DNA of 64,000 bases, taken from assembly GCA_015227615.1 (NCBI GenBank), contig JAALGZ010000043.1:124001-188000 (forward strand), read 5' to 3'. This stretch comes from Labyrinthula sp. Ha. Its lineage: Eukaryota; Sar; Bigyra; Labyrinthulida; Labyrinthulaceae. The translations under genes were made by a program, and so were the position numbers. Positions within the stretch are counted from its first letter, which is position 1. Every line of letters begins with the position of its first letter. Positions 33,642-43,217 of this stretch are shown in pieces. The notes under the pieces were generated by a model. It was given only the letters and a program-made list of their open reading frames with translations, was not told the DNA's origin and ran no database searches.

Positions 33642-34398
33642 TTACATAACAATACATCCACTTTTATATTTTTTTTTAAGTCCTATCTTAATAGCTTGCT
33701 GAAAAATTAAACTTACATTTTCACCAGAAATAGAAGAGCAACGAATATGTGCCTGAGCACCTATTTTTTTTGCTAACTCTTCTCCTTCTCGTTCACTAAC
33801 TACTTCAAAATTTCTACTTCTACGAGTATCCAAAAGTAAATCTGTTTTGGTTCCACACAAAACTACAGTTGTTTTCTTATTCAAAAACGAGTATTGTTTA
33901 ACTTCTTTATGCCATAACTCTTTTACATTTTCAAGTGAAGATTTCATATCCACAGAATAACAAAATACAAATACTAAAATAAAAATAAATATAAGAAATA
34001 CTGTCTGTATCTTTATAACAGCTTAAACGAATCTGCTCATATGCATCCTGGCCAGCTGTATCCATGATTTCAACACTTACTTCTTCTTCTTTCACTCTTA
34101 GCTTACAAACTTGACTTTCTACAACTAATAATTTAATCAAGACGTGTTCATTTACCTGTTGCTAAGGTTCGTCCTCGTCTTAATAAATTTTCCAGACGAT
34201 CTGGATCAAGATATCTTATCATTAGCGTTGATTTTCCAACCATACCATCACCTAAAAATAAAGATAATTGAAGTTCCTACCCACAAGGGTCAATTTTAAA
34301 CTCTTTTCCTTCTTCTTCTTTGTGGTTTGCATTATTTGTTCAGACGATTCATTAGCACTAGGAAGTGGTCTGGAAGTTCCTGAAGCCTTTCTGGGCAT
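33642..34398 (-). CDS. Rho/Rac-family small GTPase, 222 aa, three tiny introns
   Basis: Exons on the minus strand are 34398-34281, 34251-34156, 34124-34002 and 33973-33642, with introns of 29, 31 and 28 nt; the joins keep frame and rebuild the G-boxes. Seen: P-loop GDGMVGKST, switch II DTAGQD, a Rho-type G4 box GTKTDL (rather than NKxD), a G5-like SSISGEN, and VFVFCYSVDMKSSLENVKELW, typical of Rho. The C-terminus is a polybasic KKKYKSG followed by a CAAX box, CIVM, which predicts prenylation and membrane anchoring. A basic 36-residue N-terminal extension precedes the G domain. It is a switch for actin and membrane signalling; which Rho subclass it belongs to cannot be said. Confidence 0.9.
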
Positions 34399-37229
34399 GT
34401 TTTAGTTTGTTTTGTGTAGGTTATATTTTGTTTTGGTTTGGTTATTCAGAACAAAATGTGTTCTCAAAAATAATTGTGTAAATAATTATACTATTCGGGA
34501 CATTACAATTCCCGGGATTGGATGTAAAAACTAGCAAGGTTAACATTCACGATATTGTCAATAGACGAACTTGATAATATATACGAATATCACGAGAATT
34601 AAGTGTATGACTAACACATCATATTTCAAATAAAGGTATGCTAGCCGTTGGACGTTGTTTTGAAGATATGGTAAAAAAGTAAAAACATCCCCTCGGGCTC
34701 TTTTTACTAAAGAATGAACAAAAGAATACACAAATACTTCGAGTAGAGATTGGGTTATATAATAATATTGAAGATCCTTTAGTTTAGACTCTAGAGGAAT
34801 ATGTAAAACAAAGTTTTAACTATTAAGACAAAACACATAGTAATATTTCTTGAAATGTTACTTTAAATATCTTCTTTATAAGTTGTTAAACTGGAATGAA
34901 TACACAAACTTTAAAGCTTTAGTCATAACTTTCCTATCTCAGAACCCCAGAAAAAGAAAAAACCCGAACCTGAGATCTTGGATTGCTGAAGTGCAACAAA
35001 CTTCCCTCGTATATAGGAAGAAAGCCTTATCAGCTACTTCAGAAACCTGGATCCCAATTCCTCCTGTTTTTATCGTTACAAGCATCAATGAAGGTTTTTG
35101 TGAAAGTTATTCATGACTTAACAAAAGCTGAAACATTGGGAAAATGGGGCAGGGGAAATCTGCTAAGTCAAGTATATACCTGGGTTCTGGGTTCATGTTA
35201 CCCATCGTAGGGGTTGTCCTACTGAAAGATGAAAGCAATATTTCCTACCAGGTGTCCAGTTTCCAGGGTTAAATTTTACTTTTAGTGACTCGATAAATAG
35301 CATGTGCTAGAGCTATGCGATCAACACTCATATCTAATTTTGTTTGTTGAAAAATTTCCTCGTGAGTGCTTCTCGGGAAGAAGTAATGGAAAAAGTTGAA
35401 TTCAAACATTACGTTTAGACTAGTAACTGAGCAGGTATCACTTGACGGGTTGGGTAATGACATCGTGAATAAAAAAATATGTAAAATCTGTTAAGAAAGA
35501 ACAATCAAGGTAGGTTTTATATTCCCACCCTATTTCCCTTCGGCCATGCGCCAGTACGAAATATGTGATACCCGCTGCTTAATGATTTACTATTGAGTGA
35601 TCAGCTCAAATTCCCACATATCTAAAAAATTGAGCCTCAAAAATCATTAGTGAAAATCTTGTTATCGACATCGCGCTTTCATAACCAGCGTTTTATGCTT
35701 ATCATCAGGTGTCTAGAAAATTTTTGGGAAATTTATCGAGTGATTCCCTAGTCTCCATTGTGGGTAGAGATGGGATTTGGTTTATTCTACTAATCAATAA
35801 AGATTTTGCCCATATGTTTTTTATTAATTGATCCTGATATTTCGGCAACCATTCTTATTGACGAGTTAAGATCACTAAATTCTGAGTACAAGGCTCCGTC
35901 ACAAAGCCATGGATTAAGTAGCCTACAAAAGACTTTTCATTATTTCACCCTGCACAAAGCTTCAAAAACTTAGCCACATGGGGAAACCAGATCCTATTTC
36001 CGGAGTATTGCCATGTAATGTGGCCAGTTTCTATATATTTTCTTACGGCGTAGAAAATATGGAAGGTTTTTTCGGCATTTTCAAACAGGGTCGTATAGTC
36101 TAGCTTTATTTTGATAAACAATTGATAATCAGAATAAAATTAAAATCTTTTAATAAAAATCAACATCCCAACTCTCTTATTGTTAATCAGAATCAAAGCA
36201 ATTATAAAATAATTATTGATAATTTTTAACAAATCAGATGCCTAGTGAGTACGCATCTTAAACCATTATTTTTATGAACATTTTCGTACCTTTTTAAATT
36301 CCTTTACCTGCACTTCCCTGGTTTTTAGAACCATCAGCTCGGCAATTTTCCCTTCTTTTCGGATTAAATTAATCAGTTTCTTAATTACTTATTTTACAGT
36401 TTGATAGATTTTCCTTCTTTTTGGGCCTACTCGGAGGTTGGAAACCCTTCGGTCTTATAAGGAGGACATAACTGACCCAAAGCCCTTTCTTGCGTCGTGT
36501 GGGACTTAAACCCACTAAGCCAGCCCCCAACACGTTTTCTTGCACGGCACTGGAAACTTGTACTACTAATACTTCACGGAATAAATCATTCAAAGCTTAG
36601 TGCCTTACCCATAAAACCTTGACGACTTGGGGATACAATTTCACAGAACCTAATTAGAAAAGGTGCTCACTAGGCCAAGTGGTGGGATCAGTTAAATGTA
36701 TCGGTTGTTAGGCTAATAGACAAAAGATCTGTGCCAAGTTTTATTGCGGTATATTTTCACTGAACTGTTTGTTTTGATTGTTTTAAACAGCAAGACCATT
36801 TAAGAGAAGGCTTTTCAGTTCATACAATTTCAGGGAATTTTGTTTCTAGAGGAATATAATATTAACTTACCTACTGTGTTTCTATGTACACTGTACCGTA
36901 GGGTTTTGTAGCTGTTCGGAAATAGTTACTTACTCCTTTTATTTTGTAGAAACTACTAAGATATTAATTGTGATTAAATTACTGTTTTCTATAAGTTTCC
37001 AGGACTAAAATGTTTAAAATTTGTCTACATCTTGTAGAAAGACATGAAAAACCAAAACATTATTTTTTAACCTAGAAAGGAACCTTTGAGTTTAACTAGG
37101 ACGCTATTAACAAATAGTTTCTACCGTCTGTACTCTTATAGACATTACTTTCCACCCTTTCCGACTTTCGGTTAGTTATGAGGAATTTAATTCTTTTCTC
37201 ATGATAGAATTATTGATTGGTTTCCAGTT
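34399..37229. other. gene desert, mostly unassigned
   Basis: About 2.8 kb without a convincing gene. At 36499-36515 a GTGGG/CCCAC hairpin with a 7-base loop resembles a T arm, but no full cloverleaf forms around it. Near 36.10-36.24 kb is an AT-rich stretch with inverted TGATAAT/ATTATCA words like those of the MITE at 37.23 kb. A 70-codon minus-strand frame (36381-36593) has no domain. Confidence 0.55.
36098..36240. mobile_element. possible diverged relative of the 37.23-kb MITE
   Basis: The stretch carries TTTTGATAAACAATTGATAAT on its left and, inverted, TCTGATTTGTTAAAAATTATC from its right. It shares the TGATAATCAG/ATTATCAATAA vocabulary of the MITE 1 kb away. The ends are not well conserved and no target duplication is clear. 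Confidence 0.3.
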
Positions 37230-37449
37230 AGGGGTCGGATTTGATAAGAATTATCAATAATTATTTGAAAATCATTTTCATTCTGATTATAAATAAAAGA
37301 ATTTACATTTTGATTTTTATCAAATGATTCTGATTTTATTGTGATCATCAATAAAAAAATCAAGATGATTTGGTAATTATCTGAATCAATAAGAAAAATA
37401 TGGGGAATTGTCTTATTGAAAAATTATCAATAAATCAAATCCGAGTCCT
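37230..37449. mobile_element. 220-bp MITE with 10-bp target-site duplication (Mutator-like)
   Basis: The terminal inverted repeats are AGGGGTCGGATTTGAT (37230-37245) and ATCAAATCCGAGTCCT (37434-37449), matching at 14 of 16 positions. GTTTCCAGTT occurs directly on both sides (37220-37229 and 37450-37459), a 10-bp target duplication that may extend to 11 with the next A. The interior is non-coding, almost wholly A/T, and full of inverted TGAT/ATCA words. A duplication of 9-11 bp is characteristic of Mutator-like elements. The near-intact duplication suggests a recent insertion. Confidence 0.8.
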
Positions 37450-37638
37450 GTTTCCAGTTATGCTAAAAACCTTCATGTGTACGAATAAAAACTTTTTAAA
37501 TTGCCTTTTTTTTCATATCGGTTAGAAAAAAACCATTGGAACTTAAAAACTGTCAACAACAGTTAAATGTCTAAAACAGTACAAGGTGGCAAATTCTTCA
37601 GCTGATTGTAAATTAAACGAACATTATAGATCTGCATC

Positions 37639-37872
37639 CTATTTGTATACAAATTGTGCTCCACCATATACCAAAGCTTTATGTGTTTTCTTGTTAAATG
37701 GAGATACTATTAATTGAGTAGGTGCTGGAATTAGTAAAGGTTGGGAAAGTTTTAGCGTAATCGCGATCAGCAAACTTCTCAATAAGCTTTCTTCCAATGT
37801 AAGGGGGATAACATCTTGCATCCTATCTTCAATTTCTATTGCCGGTGATAGTTTATTTTTTGAGCATGACAT
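37639..37872 (-). CDS. possible hypothetical protein, 77 aa
   Basis: This ORF begins with an ATG and has an acidic N-terminal third, an amphipathic/hydrophobic middle (SLLRSLLIAITLKLSQPLLI) and a short basic end. It lies downstream of the hexose transporter on the same strand, with 385 bp between them. No family was recognised. Length alone does not separate it from chance, but its codons look more even than in the desert. Confidence 0.35.
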   Translation of the reverse strand: MSCSKNKLSPAIEIEDRMQDVIPLTLEESLLRSLLIAITLKLSQPLLIPAPTQLIVSPFNKKTHKALVYGGAQFVYK

Positions 37873-38257
37873 GTTATAGAAAACGATATCCTGTTTTCCA
37901 TGTTTTGACTCTATTCCTTCAAAATGTTTTTTTGCTTCCTTGTTATATATCTTGTTTTACGGCAGTAGTTTGCGTATATTTATAAATAGTTTGTAGAGTT
38001 CATGAAGGTTTGCTCAGATAACAAGGTTTGCTCAGATAACAAGGTGTGCAAAAATGGAAAAAGACTAAACCAAAACCTAAGAAGAACATAGTTTCGCTCA
38101 ACAAACCTAAATTATATTTAAAATTAAAGCGTTCAAAAAACTTCCTCTTTTGACTTCATAAAATGCTTTACTTTCAGTTTTTATTAAGTTTAGTACCTGC
38201 GCGCTTAGAGCAAAACCCAGCAAAACAGGACGTATCCAAAAAAGAAACACAAAGAAA
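37873..38257. repeat. intergenic spacer with an 18-bp tandem repeat
   Basis: Within this spacer the unit AAGGTTTGCTCAGATAAC occurs twice head-to-tail (38005-38022 and 38023-38040), followed by a further AAGGT. Otherwise nothing is recognised. Confidence 0.75.
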
Positions 38258-39769
38258 TTATCTTGTATTTAGCTCTTCTTTCTCCTCTAGTCTATTTATG
38301 TCTTTCTCAAAAAGATCATCGATTTCTTCTAATAAGAGACCTCTAGTTTCAGGACAAAATACATATGCAAAATAAAAACAAACAATGCAAAAAGCTGCGA
38401 ATGTGTAAAATATTCCAGATATGCCTAGAATTGGAAACAACTGATTGCTAGACATCATCACAGCACCCATCACCCAATTTGCAGCAGTACTCAAACTAAC
38501 ACATCGAGCCCTTACCTTAAGAGGAAATATTTCACTTGGGTATACCCATGCTACAGGACCCCAAGAAATAGCAAAGAAAAAAACAAATAAACAGGTCAAA
38601 AACAATATCAGTTCACCTGAAGATTTAGAACAAGTTGAATCTTCTACTTCACAGAAAATATCGTAAGAAGCTGCAATTAGAAGATGGCAGAAAAACATTC
38701 CAGAAGCTCCAAATAAAAGCAAAGTTCTTCTCCCAAAAGAGTCTAGCCAAAATATAGATGGAAAAGTGCTCAAGCAATTTGCACCAGATAAAAGAATCAA
38801 TGAGAGAAAAGCGTTTTTATTTATAGAGGCAAAAATAATTCCTCCAAATGTGAAAACACAATTTATTCCAGTTGCTTGTTGTAAAACTTGAAGAAATATT
38901 GCAACAAAAGTTCTCCTTCGAACATTTTTCTCAAAACAATCTAGATAAGAAACTTTTTCCCTTTCAAATTCTGCTTGTTCTTTTATTCCTTCTAGTTCCA
39001 CTGAAACATCACTTTTTCTAATATATTCTAATAATTCTTTTGCAGAAGTTTCGCCTTTCTTCTGGTATATAAACCTTGGAGATTCAGGAAGAAACCAAAA
39101 AAACAGCATTACAATAAGAGGTGGAATAATTATAACTGAATTTGTTAATCTCCAGCCATTTTCTTTGTTCTTGACAATATTATTAATAATTGTAGCTGAA
39201 ACTTGTCCCACGACAATAAAAACTTGACTTAATCCAGTCATTGCACCTCTATATTCTTTTGGGGCTATTTCAGCTGCATACAAAGGAGATGCAAAAGAAG
39301 AACAACCAACACCTAAACCTTGAATCAACCTTCCCAAAATAATGACCTCGTATTTAAAGGGTTGAACTGAAATTATCCAAAAGCTACCAAAATTGAATAG
39401 CAAAGCTGCCAGAAATATAGATATTTTTCTACCATATTTTCCTGCTATTAGACCTCCAAGAAGACCTCCAAAAACGCACCCAAGGTTATAAATTACCATG
39501 TATAAAGTAACAAAGTTTGAAAACGCTGGAGGAAAATTATTAGCCGAGTCTGTACAATTGAAACCATCCTTTTCCTTGCACCAATCTTCCTTGAAGCTAT
39601 TCATACTAATCATCCCACCGACAACTCCCTGGTCGTACCCAAAATAAATTCCTCCTATAGAAGCGAAAATACAGCTGGTCAACGCGTAATAGTTTGCTGA
39701 GGGAGATAATTTTGGTTCAAGGTCTTCTGCTCCGGCTCCTATTTTATCATACTTATCCTGTGGTCTCAT
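38258..39769 (-). CDS. MFS sugar/H+ symporter (hexose transporter), 503 aa
   Basis: A twelve-helix major facilitator of the sugar porter family, imported-hexose type. Diagnostic features: GGIYFGYDQGVVGG in helix 1, a GRK loop after helix 2 (AGKYGRKIS), LGRLIQGLGVG, the PESPRF motif at the end of the N-half, QQATGINCVFTFG in helix 7 (the QQxTGxN substrate-site motif), DSFGRRTLLL, PSEIFPLKVRA, and a terminal PETRG followed by an acidic tail. Plant STP and algal HUP carriers are the nearest type I can name. It is intronless and divergent from the HIS fusion, with 286 bp between start codons. Substrate and membrane cannot be told from sequence. Confidence 0.95.
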   Translation of the reverse strand: MRPQDKYDKIGAGAEDLEPKLSPSANYYALTSCIFASIGGIYFGYDQGVVGGMISMNSFKEDWCKEKDGFNCTDSANNFPPAFSNFVTLYMVIYNLGCVFGGLLGGLIAGKYGRKISIFLAALLFNFGSFWIISVQPFKYEVIILGRLIQGLGVGCSSFASPLYAAEIAPKEYRGAMTGLSQVFIVVGQVSATIINNIVKNKENGWRLTNSVIIIPPLIVMLFFWFLPESPRFIYQKKGETSAKELLEYIRKSDVSVELEGIKEQAEFEREKVSYLDCFEKNVRRRTFVAIFLQVLQQATGINCVFTFGGIIFASINKNAFLSLILLSGANCLSTFPSIFWLDSFGRRTLLLFGASGMFFCHLLIAASYDIFCEVEDSTCSKSSGELILFLTCLFVFFFAISWGPVAWVYPSEIFPLKVRARCVSLSTAANWVMGAVMMSSNQLFPILGISGIFYTFAAFCIVCFYFAYVFCPETRGLLLEEIDDLFEKDINRLEEKEELNTR

Positions 39770-40055
39770 TCATCCAGAGATTGGTGTTGTACAATTCTAA
39801 TTGTTTGAGAGCTTTAAATCGTTAATTATTTCTTGGGCTCAGTTTTCTTGTGATAGTCTCGTTTGTGTCTTGTCTTGTTTATACTTCTCACCATATTGTT
39901 TTTCACCAAACATTAAACGGGACAACGGGTTTAGCAACGTGATTTTATACTCTCGGGTAGTGATTGTCATTCTTGTTTCTTTCTTGTCTGTTTCAAGGAA
40001 ATATCTTTGGTAGTGACGTCATTAAGAAAAGCATTTTGTGGAAATCAAATAAAAA
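39770..40055. promoter_or_regulatory. divergent promoter region of transporter and HIS genes
   Basis: The 286-bp spacer is shared by two divergent genes. It contains short T-rich runs and one perfect CRE-type octamer, listed separately. No gene lies in it; a 70-codon frame crossing it (39801-40013) has no domain. Confidence 0.5.
40014..40021. promoter_or_regulatory. CRE/ATF-type bZIP site TGACGTCA upstream of the HIS fusion
   Basis: A perfect palindrome TGACGTCA lies 34 bp before the HIS start codon. bZIP factors of the CREB/ATF class bind this octamer, and yeast Gcn4, which drives HIS genes, binds the related TGACTCA. A role in amino-acid-responsive control is inferred only from its place. 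Confidence 0.4.
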
Positions 40056-42608
40056 ATGACAAACGAAAAACAAGACCTTGCATCATACTTGCGCGACGAT
40101 CTGTCAACTCTTCCAACTTATGTTCCAGTGCAACCACTATCGTTGCTATCCTATGAACTTGGAATACCTGTTAAAAATTTGGTTAAGCTTGATGCAAATG
40201 AAAACCCACACGGACCAGTTGAGGAAATTTCCAAAGCATTAAACAACGCTGAAGAACTTAATCTACACATTTACCCAGATCCGGATCAGAAAGCTTTGAG
40301 AGATGAGTTGACTTTTTATACCCGAAACATATTTCCACCTTGTACATCTTGGCTGAATTCAACTCACATCGTGGCTGGGTTTGGTTCTGATGAACTTTTG
40401 GATGTAATTTTCAAACTTGTGGATCCATCTCTCGTTTTAATTCCTTCTCCTTCTTTTGGTATGTATTCTTTTCTTTCAAAAATTAATGGAGCTGACTACT
40501 TAGAAGTTCCAAGAACACCTTTTCCTGACTTTGAAATTGATGTGGATGAGATGTTCAAAGCTGTTGAAGGAAAAGAAGGAAGAAAATTATTATTTCTTGC
40601 CTCACCAAATAACCCAACAGGTGGGTCAACAAGGATACAGGTTCTAAGAAAATTACTCAACCTTCCAAATACTTTTATTGTATTAGATCAAGCTTACGCA
40701 GAGTTTGATTCAAACATGGCGAAAGGGCAAAATTTTGACAACGAAGATTCCAACTCCGCTTTAGACTTAATTAAACAGCATGAAAATTTGTTAATTTTAC
40801 GTACTTTTTCTAAATGGGCTGGATTAGCGGGGATGAGAGCTGGTTATGGGTTGTCCAATGAATCTTTAGTAAAGAGTTTGTTGTCTTTGAAACAACCCTA
40901 TAATATAACTGCTGCCACGTCAGCAAGTTGCATAGCAGCGTTGAAAAACTGGAAAAAGATCTATAAAGAACAAATATATGAAATACTTTGTGAAAGGCAA
41001 AGATTGTTGACAGAGTTGAGTGAGTTTTCATTTATCCAGGCTTGTCCGACAGATTCAAATTTCATTCTTCTCAAAGTATTAGAAAATGAGTATGGGTTGA
41101 CAGCAAATGATTTGTACTCAAAGCTTAGAGGCAGGGGAATTTTGACTAGATATTATAGCAGTAAAGCATTAGCTGGATTTTTTAGGATATCTGTAGGTAA
41201 GAAACAAGATACAGATCGGGTTATTGCAGCTATGAATGAAATTATTTCTGAAAAGGATGAGGTAAGAAATGTCGAAGGACTAATTTGGGATATGGATGGA
41301 GTTTTGGCGGATGTTTCGAAGAGTTATCGTACAGCCATAGAACAAACCTGTGTGTATTTTGGGGCAAATATTACACAAAAAGATATAGAAGATGCAAAAG
41401 AGCAAGGAAACGCAAATAATGATTGGGTACTAACACAAACTTTAATAAAGCTCAAAACAGGCAAGAATATAGCTTTAGATACAGTTACCGAAAAGTTTCA
41501 AGAAATTTATATTCCATTGAGTAAGCTAGAATCTCTTTTAGTACCAAAAAGCGTGCTAGTTGAAGTTAGAAGAAGAGTCAAAGCTATGGGCATAGTGACA
41601 GGAAGACCACGAAGAGAGTGTTTGACTTTCTTGCGTGCGCATAACATTGAAACTTTATTCACGAACTCTGTTGGAGAGATCTGTTTAGTCTGTATGGAAG
41701 ATGCTAATCCTAAACCCTCGCCTGATCCGGTGATTCTTTGTCGAAAAAAGTTGGGTCTGGATGGACGTCTTGCGATGCTCGGGGATACTCCCGATGATAT
41801 AATTGCTGCTAGTAAAGCTAAAGTTATAGCTTTAGGAGTGAAGCTTTCCCAGAACCAACCTGAATCGTACTTGAGCAAACTTTGTTCTCTTGGCGCTAAG
41901 ACGATCTTAGACCCTGGGTGCCTAGAACTTCTTTCTGTCATACCCCCTAAGTTGGTTGAAGTAAGACGTACACCTTTATCTGTGGCTACTGTTGCTCCAT
42001 CCGTAGTTACAATCCCAACAGGGAAAAGGTACGCGGAGATAAGTAGAAACACTTCAGAAACTAAAGTTTCGGTCAAAGTGAATTTAGATGGCACAGGAAA
42101 GAACGATATTAGCACAGGAATTGGTTTCCTAGACCATATGCTGACCGCGTTTTCCAAGCATTCACGCATTGATTTGTTTGTAAAAGCAGTTGGGGATCTA
42201 TGGATTGATGATCATCACACAACAGAGGATGTAGGCATAGCCCTGGGTGAATGTTTAGATAAAGCGCTTGGCCAAAGAAAAGGCATATCACGATGGGGGT
42301 ACGCTCTTTGTCCTCTGGATGAGAGTGTAGCAAGGGCAGTAGTCGATATTAGTAGTAGACCATTTGCCCTTGTTGATCTAAAGATCGAGAGAGAAATGAT
42401 TGGAACAGTTAGTAGTGAAATGTTGGAACACTTTGTTGAAAGTTTTGCAACAAGTGCTAGAATATGCGTTCATTTAGAAGTTATAAAAGGAAAGAACGCC
42501 CATCATAAAGCTGAGAGTGGATTCAAAAGCTTGGCAGTGGCAATGAAGAAAGCAATTTGTTTCGATTCAACTGCTGGAGTGCCTAGTACAAAAGGTGTCT
42601 TGACGTAG
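40056..42608 (+). CDS. trifunctional histidine biosynthesis protein: HisC aminotransferase / HAD phosphatase / HisB dehydratase, 850 aa
   Basis: Residues about 15-400 are histidinol-phosphate aminotransferase (HisC): LDANENPHGP, ASPNNPTGG, and the PLP lysine K253 in TFSKWAGLAGMRAGY. Residues about 408-620 are a class-IA HAD phosphatase with nucleophile motif DMDGVLADV (D412, D414), TGRPRREC and LGDTPDD. Residues about 655-845 are imidazoleglycerol-phosphate dehydratase (HisB), with GFLDHML, DDHHTTEDVGI, EHFVESF and NAHHKAES metal-binding motifs. Together these could catalyse three consecutive late steps: IGP dehydration, transamination and histidinol-phosphate hydrolysis. The HAD part is not the bacterial HisB-N phosphatase; its histidinol-phosphatase role is inferred from the fusion. 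I recall a comparable Phytophthora fusion. It is intronless and ends 12 bp from the next gene. Confidence 0.95.
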   Translation: MTNEKQDLASYLRDDLSTLPTYVPVQPLSLLSYELGIPVKNLVKLDANENPHGPVEEISKALNNAEELNLHIYPDPDQKALRDELTFYTRNIFPPCTSWLNSTHIVAGFGSDELLDVIFKLVDPSLVLIPSPSFGMYSFLSKINGADYLEVPRTPFPDFEIDVDEMFKAVEGKEGRKLLFLASPNNPTGGSTRIQVLRKLLNLPNTFIVLDQAYAEFDSNMAKGQNFDNEDSNSALDLIKQHENLLILRTFSKWAGLAGMRAGYGLSNESLVKSLLSLKQPYNITAATSASCIAALKNWKKIYKEQIYEILCERQRLLTELSEFSFIQACPTDSNFILLKVLENEYGLTANDLYSKLRGRGILTRYYSSKALAGFFRISVGKKQDTDRVIAAMNEIISEKDEVRNVEGLIWDMDGVLADVSKSYRTAIEQTCVYFGANITQKDIEDAKEQGNANNDWVLTQTLIKLKTGKNIALDTVTEKFQEIYIPLSKLESLLVPKSVLVEVRRRVKAMGIVTGRPRRECLTFLRAHNIETLFTNSVGEICLVCMEDANPKPSPDPVILCRKKLGLDGRLAMLGDTPDDIIAASKAKVIALGVKLSQNQPESYLSKLCSLGAKTILDPGCLELLSVIPPKLVEVRRTPLSVATVAPSVVTIPTGKRYAEISRNTSETKVSVKVNLDGTGKNDISTGIGFLDHMLTAFSKHSRIDLFVKAVGDLWIDDHHTTEDVGIALGECLDKALGQRKGISRWGYALCPLDESVARAVVDISSRPFALVDLKIEREMIGTVSSEMLEHFVESFATSARICVHLEVIKGKNAHHKAESGFKSLAVAMKKAICFDSTAGVPSTKGVLT

Positions 42609-42620
42609 ATTAAAGTTAAT

Positions 42621-43217
42621 TTATAGCTTTCCCTGCAGAATTTTTGATCTTCTTGGATTTCCAAGAGAAACTTTTAAGTGTTGTACATCAAGAACATGAT
42701 TTTCTAGCTTTTCTGCCTTGCGAAAAAGTTGCAACCATTTTGAGCATTCTCCATTTGGATCGAGAAAAGGTACCCAGAAGAAAAAGGTGTTGAAAATAGG
42801 GGCAAAAGGTACAGTTAATGGTAAGAACCCAGTACTGAATGCCTTTGCATATACCACTGTCTTTTCCTCATCAGGTTTAAAGGAGAGAGAAACCATATCT
42901 AACCACTTTGCTTTTGGTGTCAAGACAGTAAGCTCAAAGTATGCCTCGTTTTCGTTTAGCTCAGCTTTATATTCTTCATATAAATCGGGATTTAGATCTC
43001 TAAACAAGTTTAATAGTTTACTCAAAACTACCTTGCTCTCTCTCGCACTAAAGAATACGCTTCTTGAAAGGAAATGTCTAGAGTCCACTGCTCAATTTCT
43101 TCATGAGACTTGCTTGCAAACTCCGACCACTGCAATAATAACTAAAAAACGATATACGATTGCGGGTCTGTATTCTGCTTGAATTCCCTTTTGAAAGGAT
43201 ACTAAATGTGCTCCCAT
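42621..43217 (-). CDS. hypothetical protein, 178 aa, two tiny introns
   Basis: Proposed exons on the minus strand are 43217-43158, 43129-43032 and 42999-42621, with introns of 28 and 32 nt. The second, GTAGTT..GTTTAG, restores the frame that is otherwise broken. The protein begins MGAHLVSFQKG, has a charged helical segment (SHEEIEQWTLDISFQEAY), then a beta-rich part (AYFELTVLTPKAKWLDMV) and a conserved-looking patch of small, Pro and aromatic residues (GFLPLTVPFAPIFNTFFFWV). No family is recognised with confidence; a DUF1499-like fold is a weak possibility. Convergent with the HIS fusion at a distance of 12 bp. Retaining intron 1 would give a short membrane peptide instead. Confidence 0.65.

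Noticed and set aside
34500-34560. CGGGACATTACAATTCCCGGG near the Rho gene and a CCCGAAAGTCCCGG word near the exchanger gene as a shared promoter motif
   Set aside because: Only two loosely similar cases with different spacing and orientation.
36499-36515. GTGGG/CCCAC stem with 7-base loop, like a tRNA T arm
   Set aside because: No acceptor, D or anticodon stem can be placed around it in either orientation.
41507-42169. 220-codon minus-strand ORF
   Set aside because: Antisense shadow of the HAD/HisB part of the histidine fusion.
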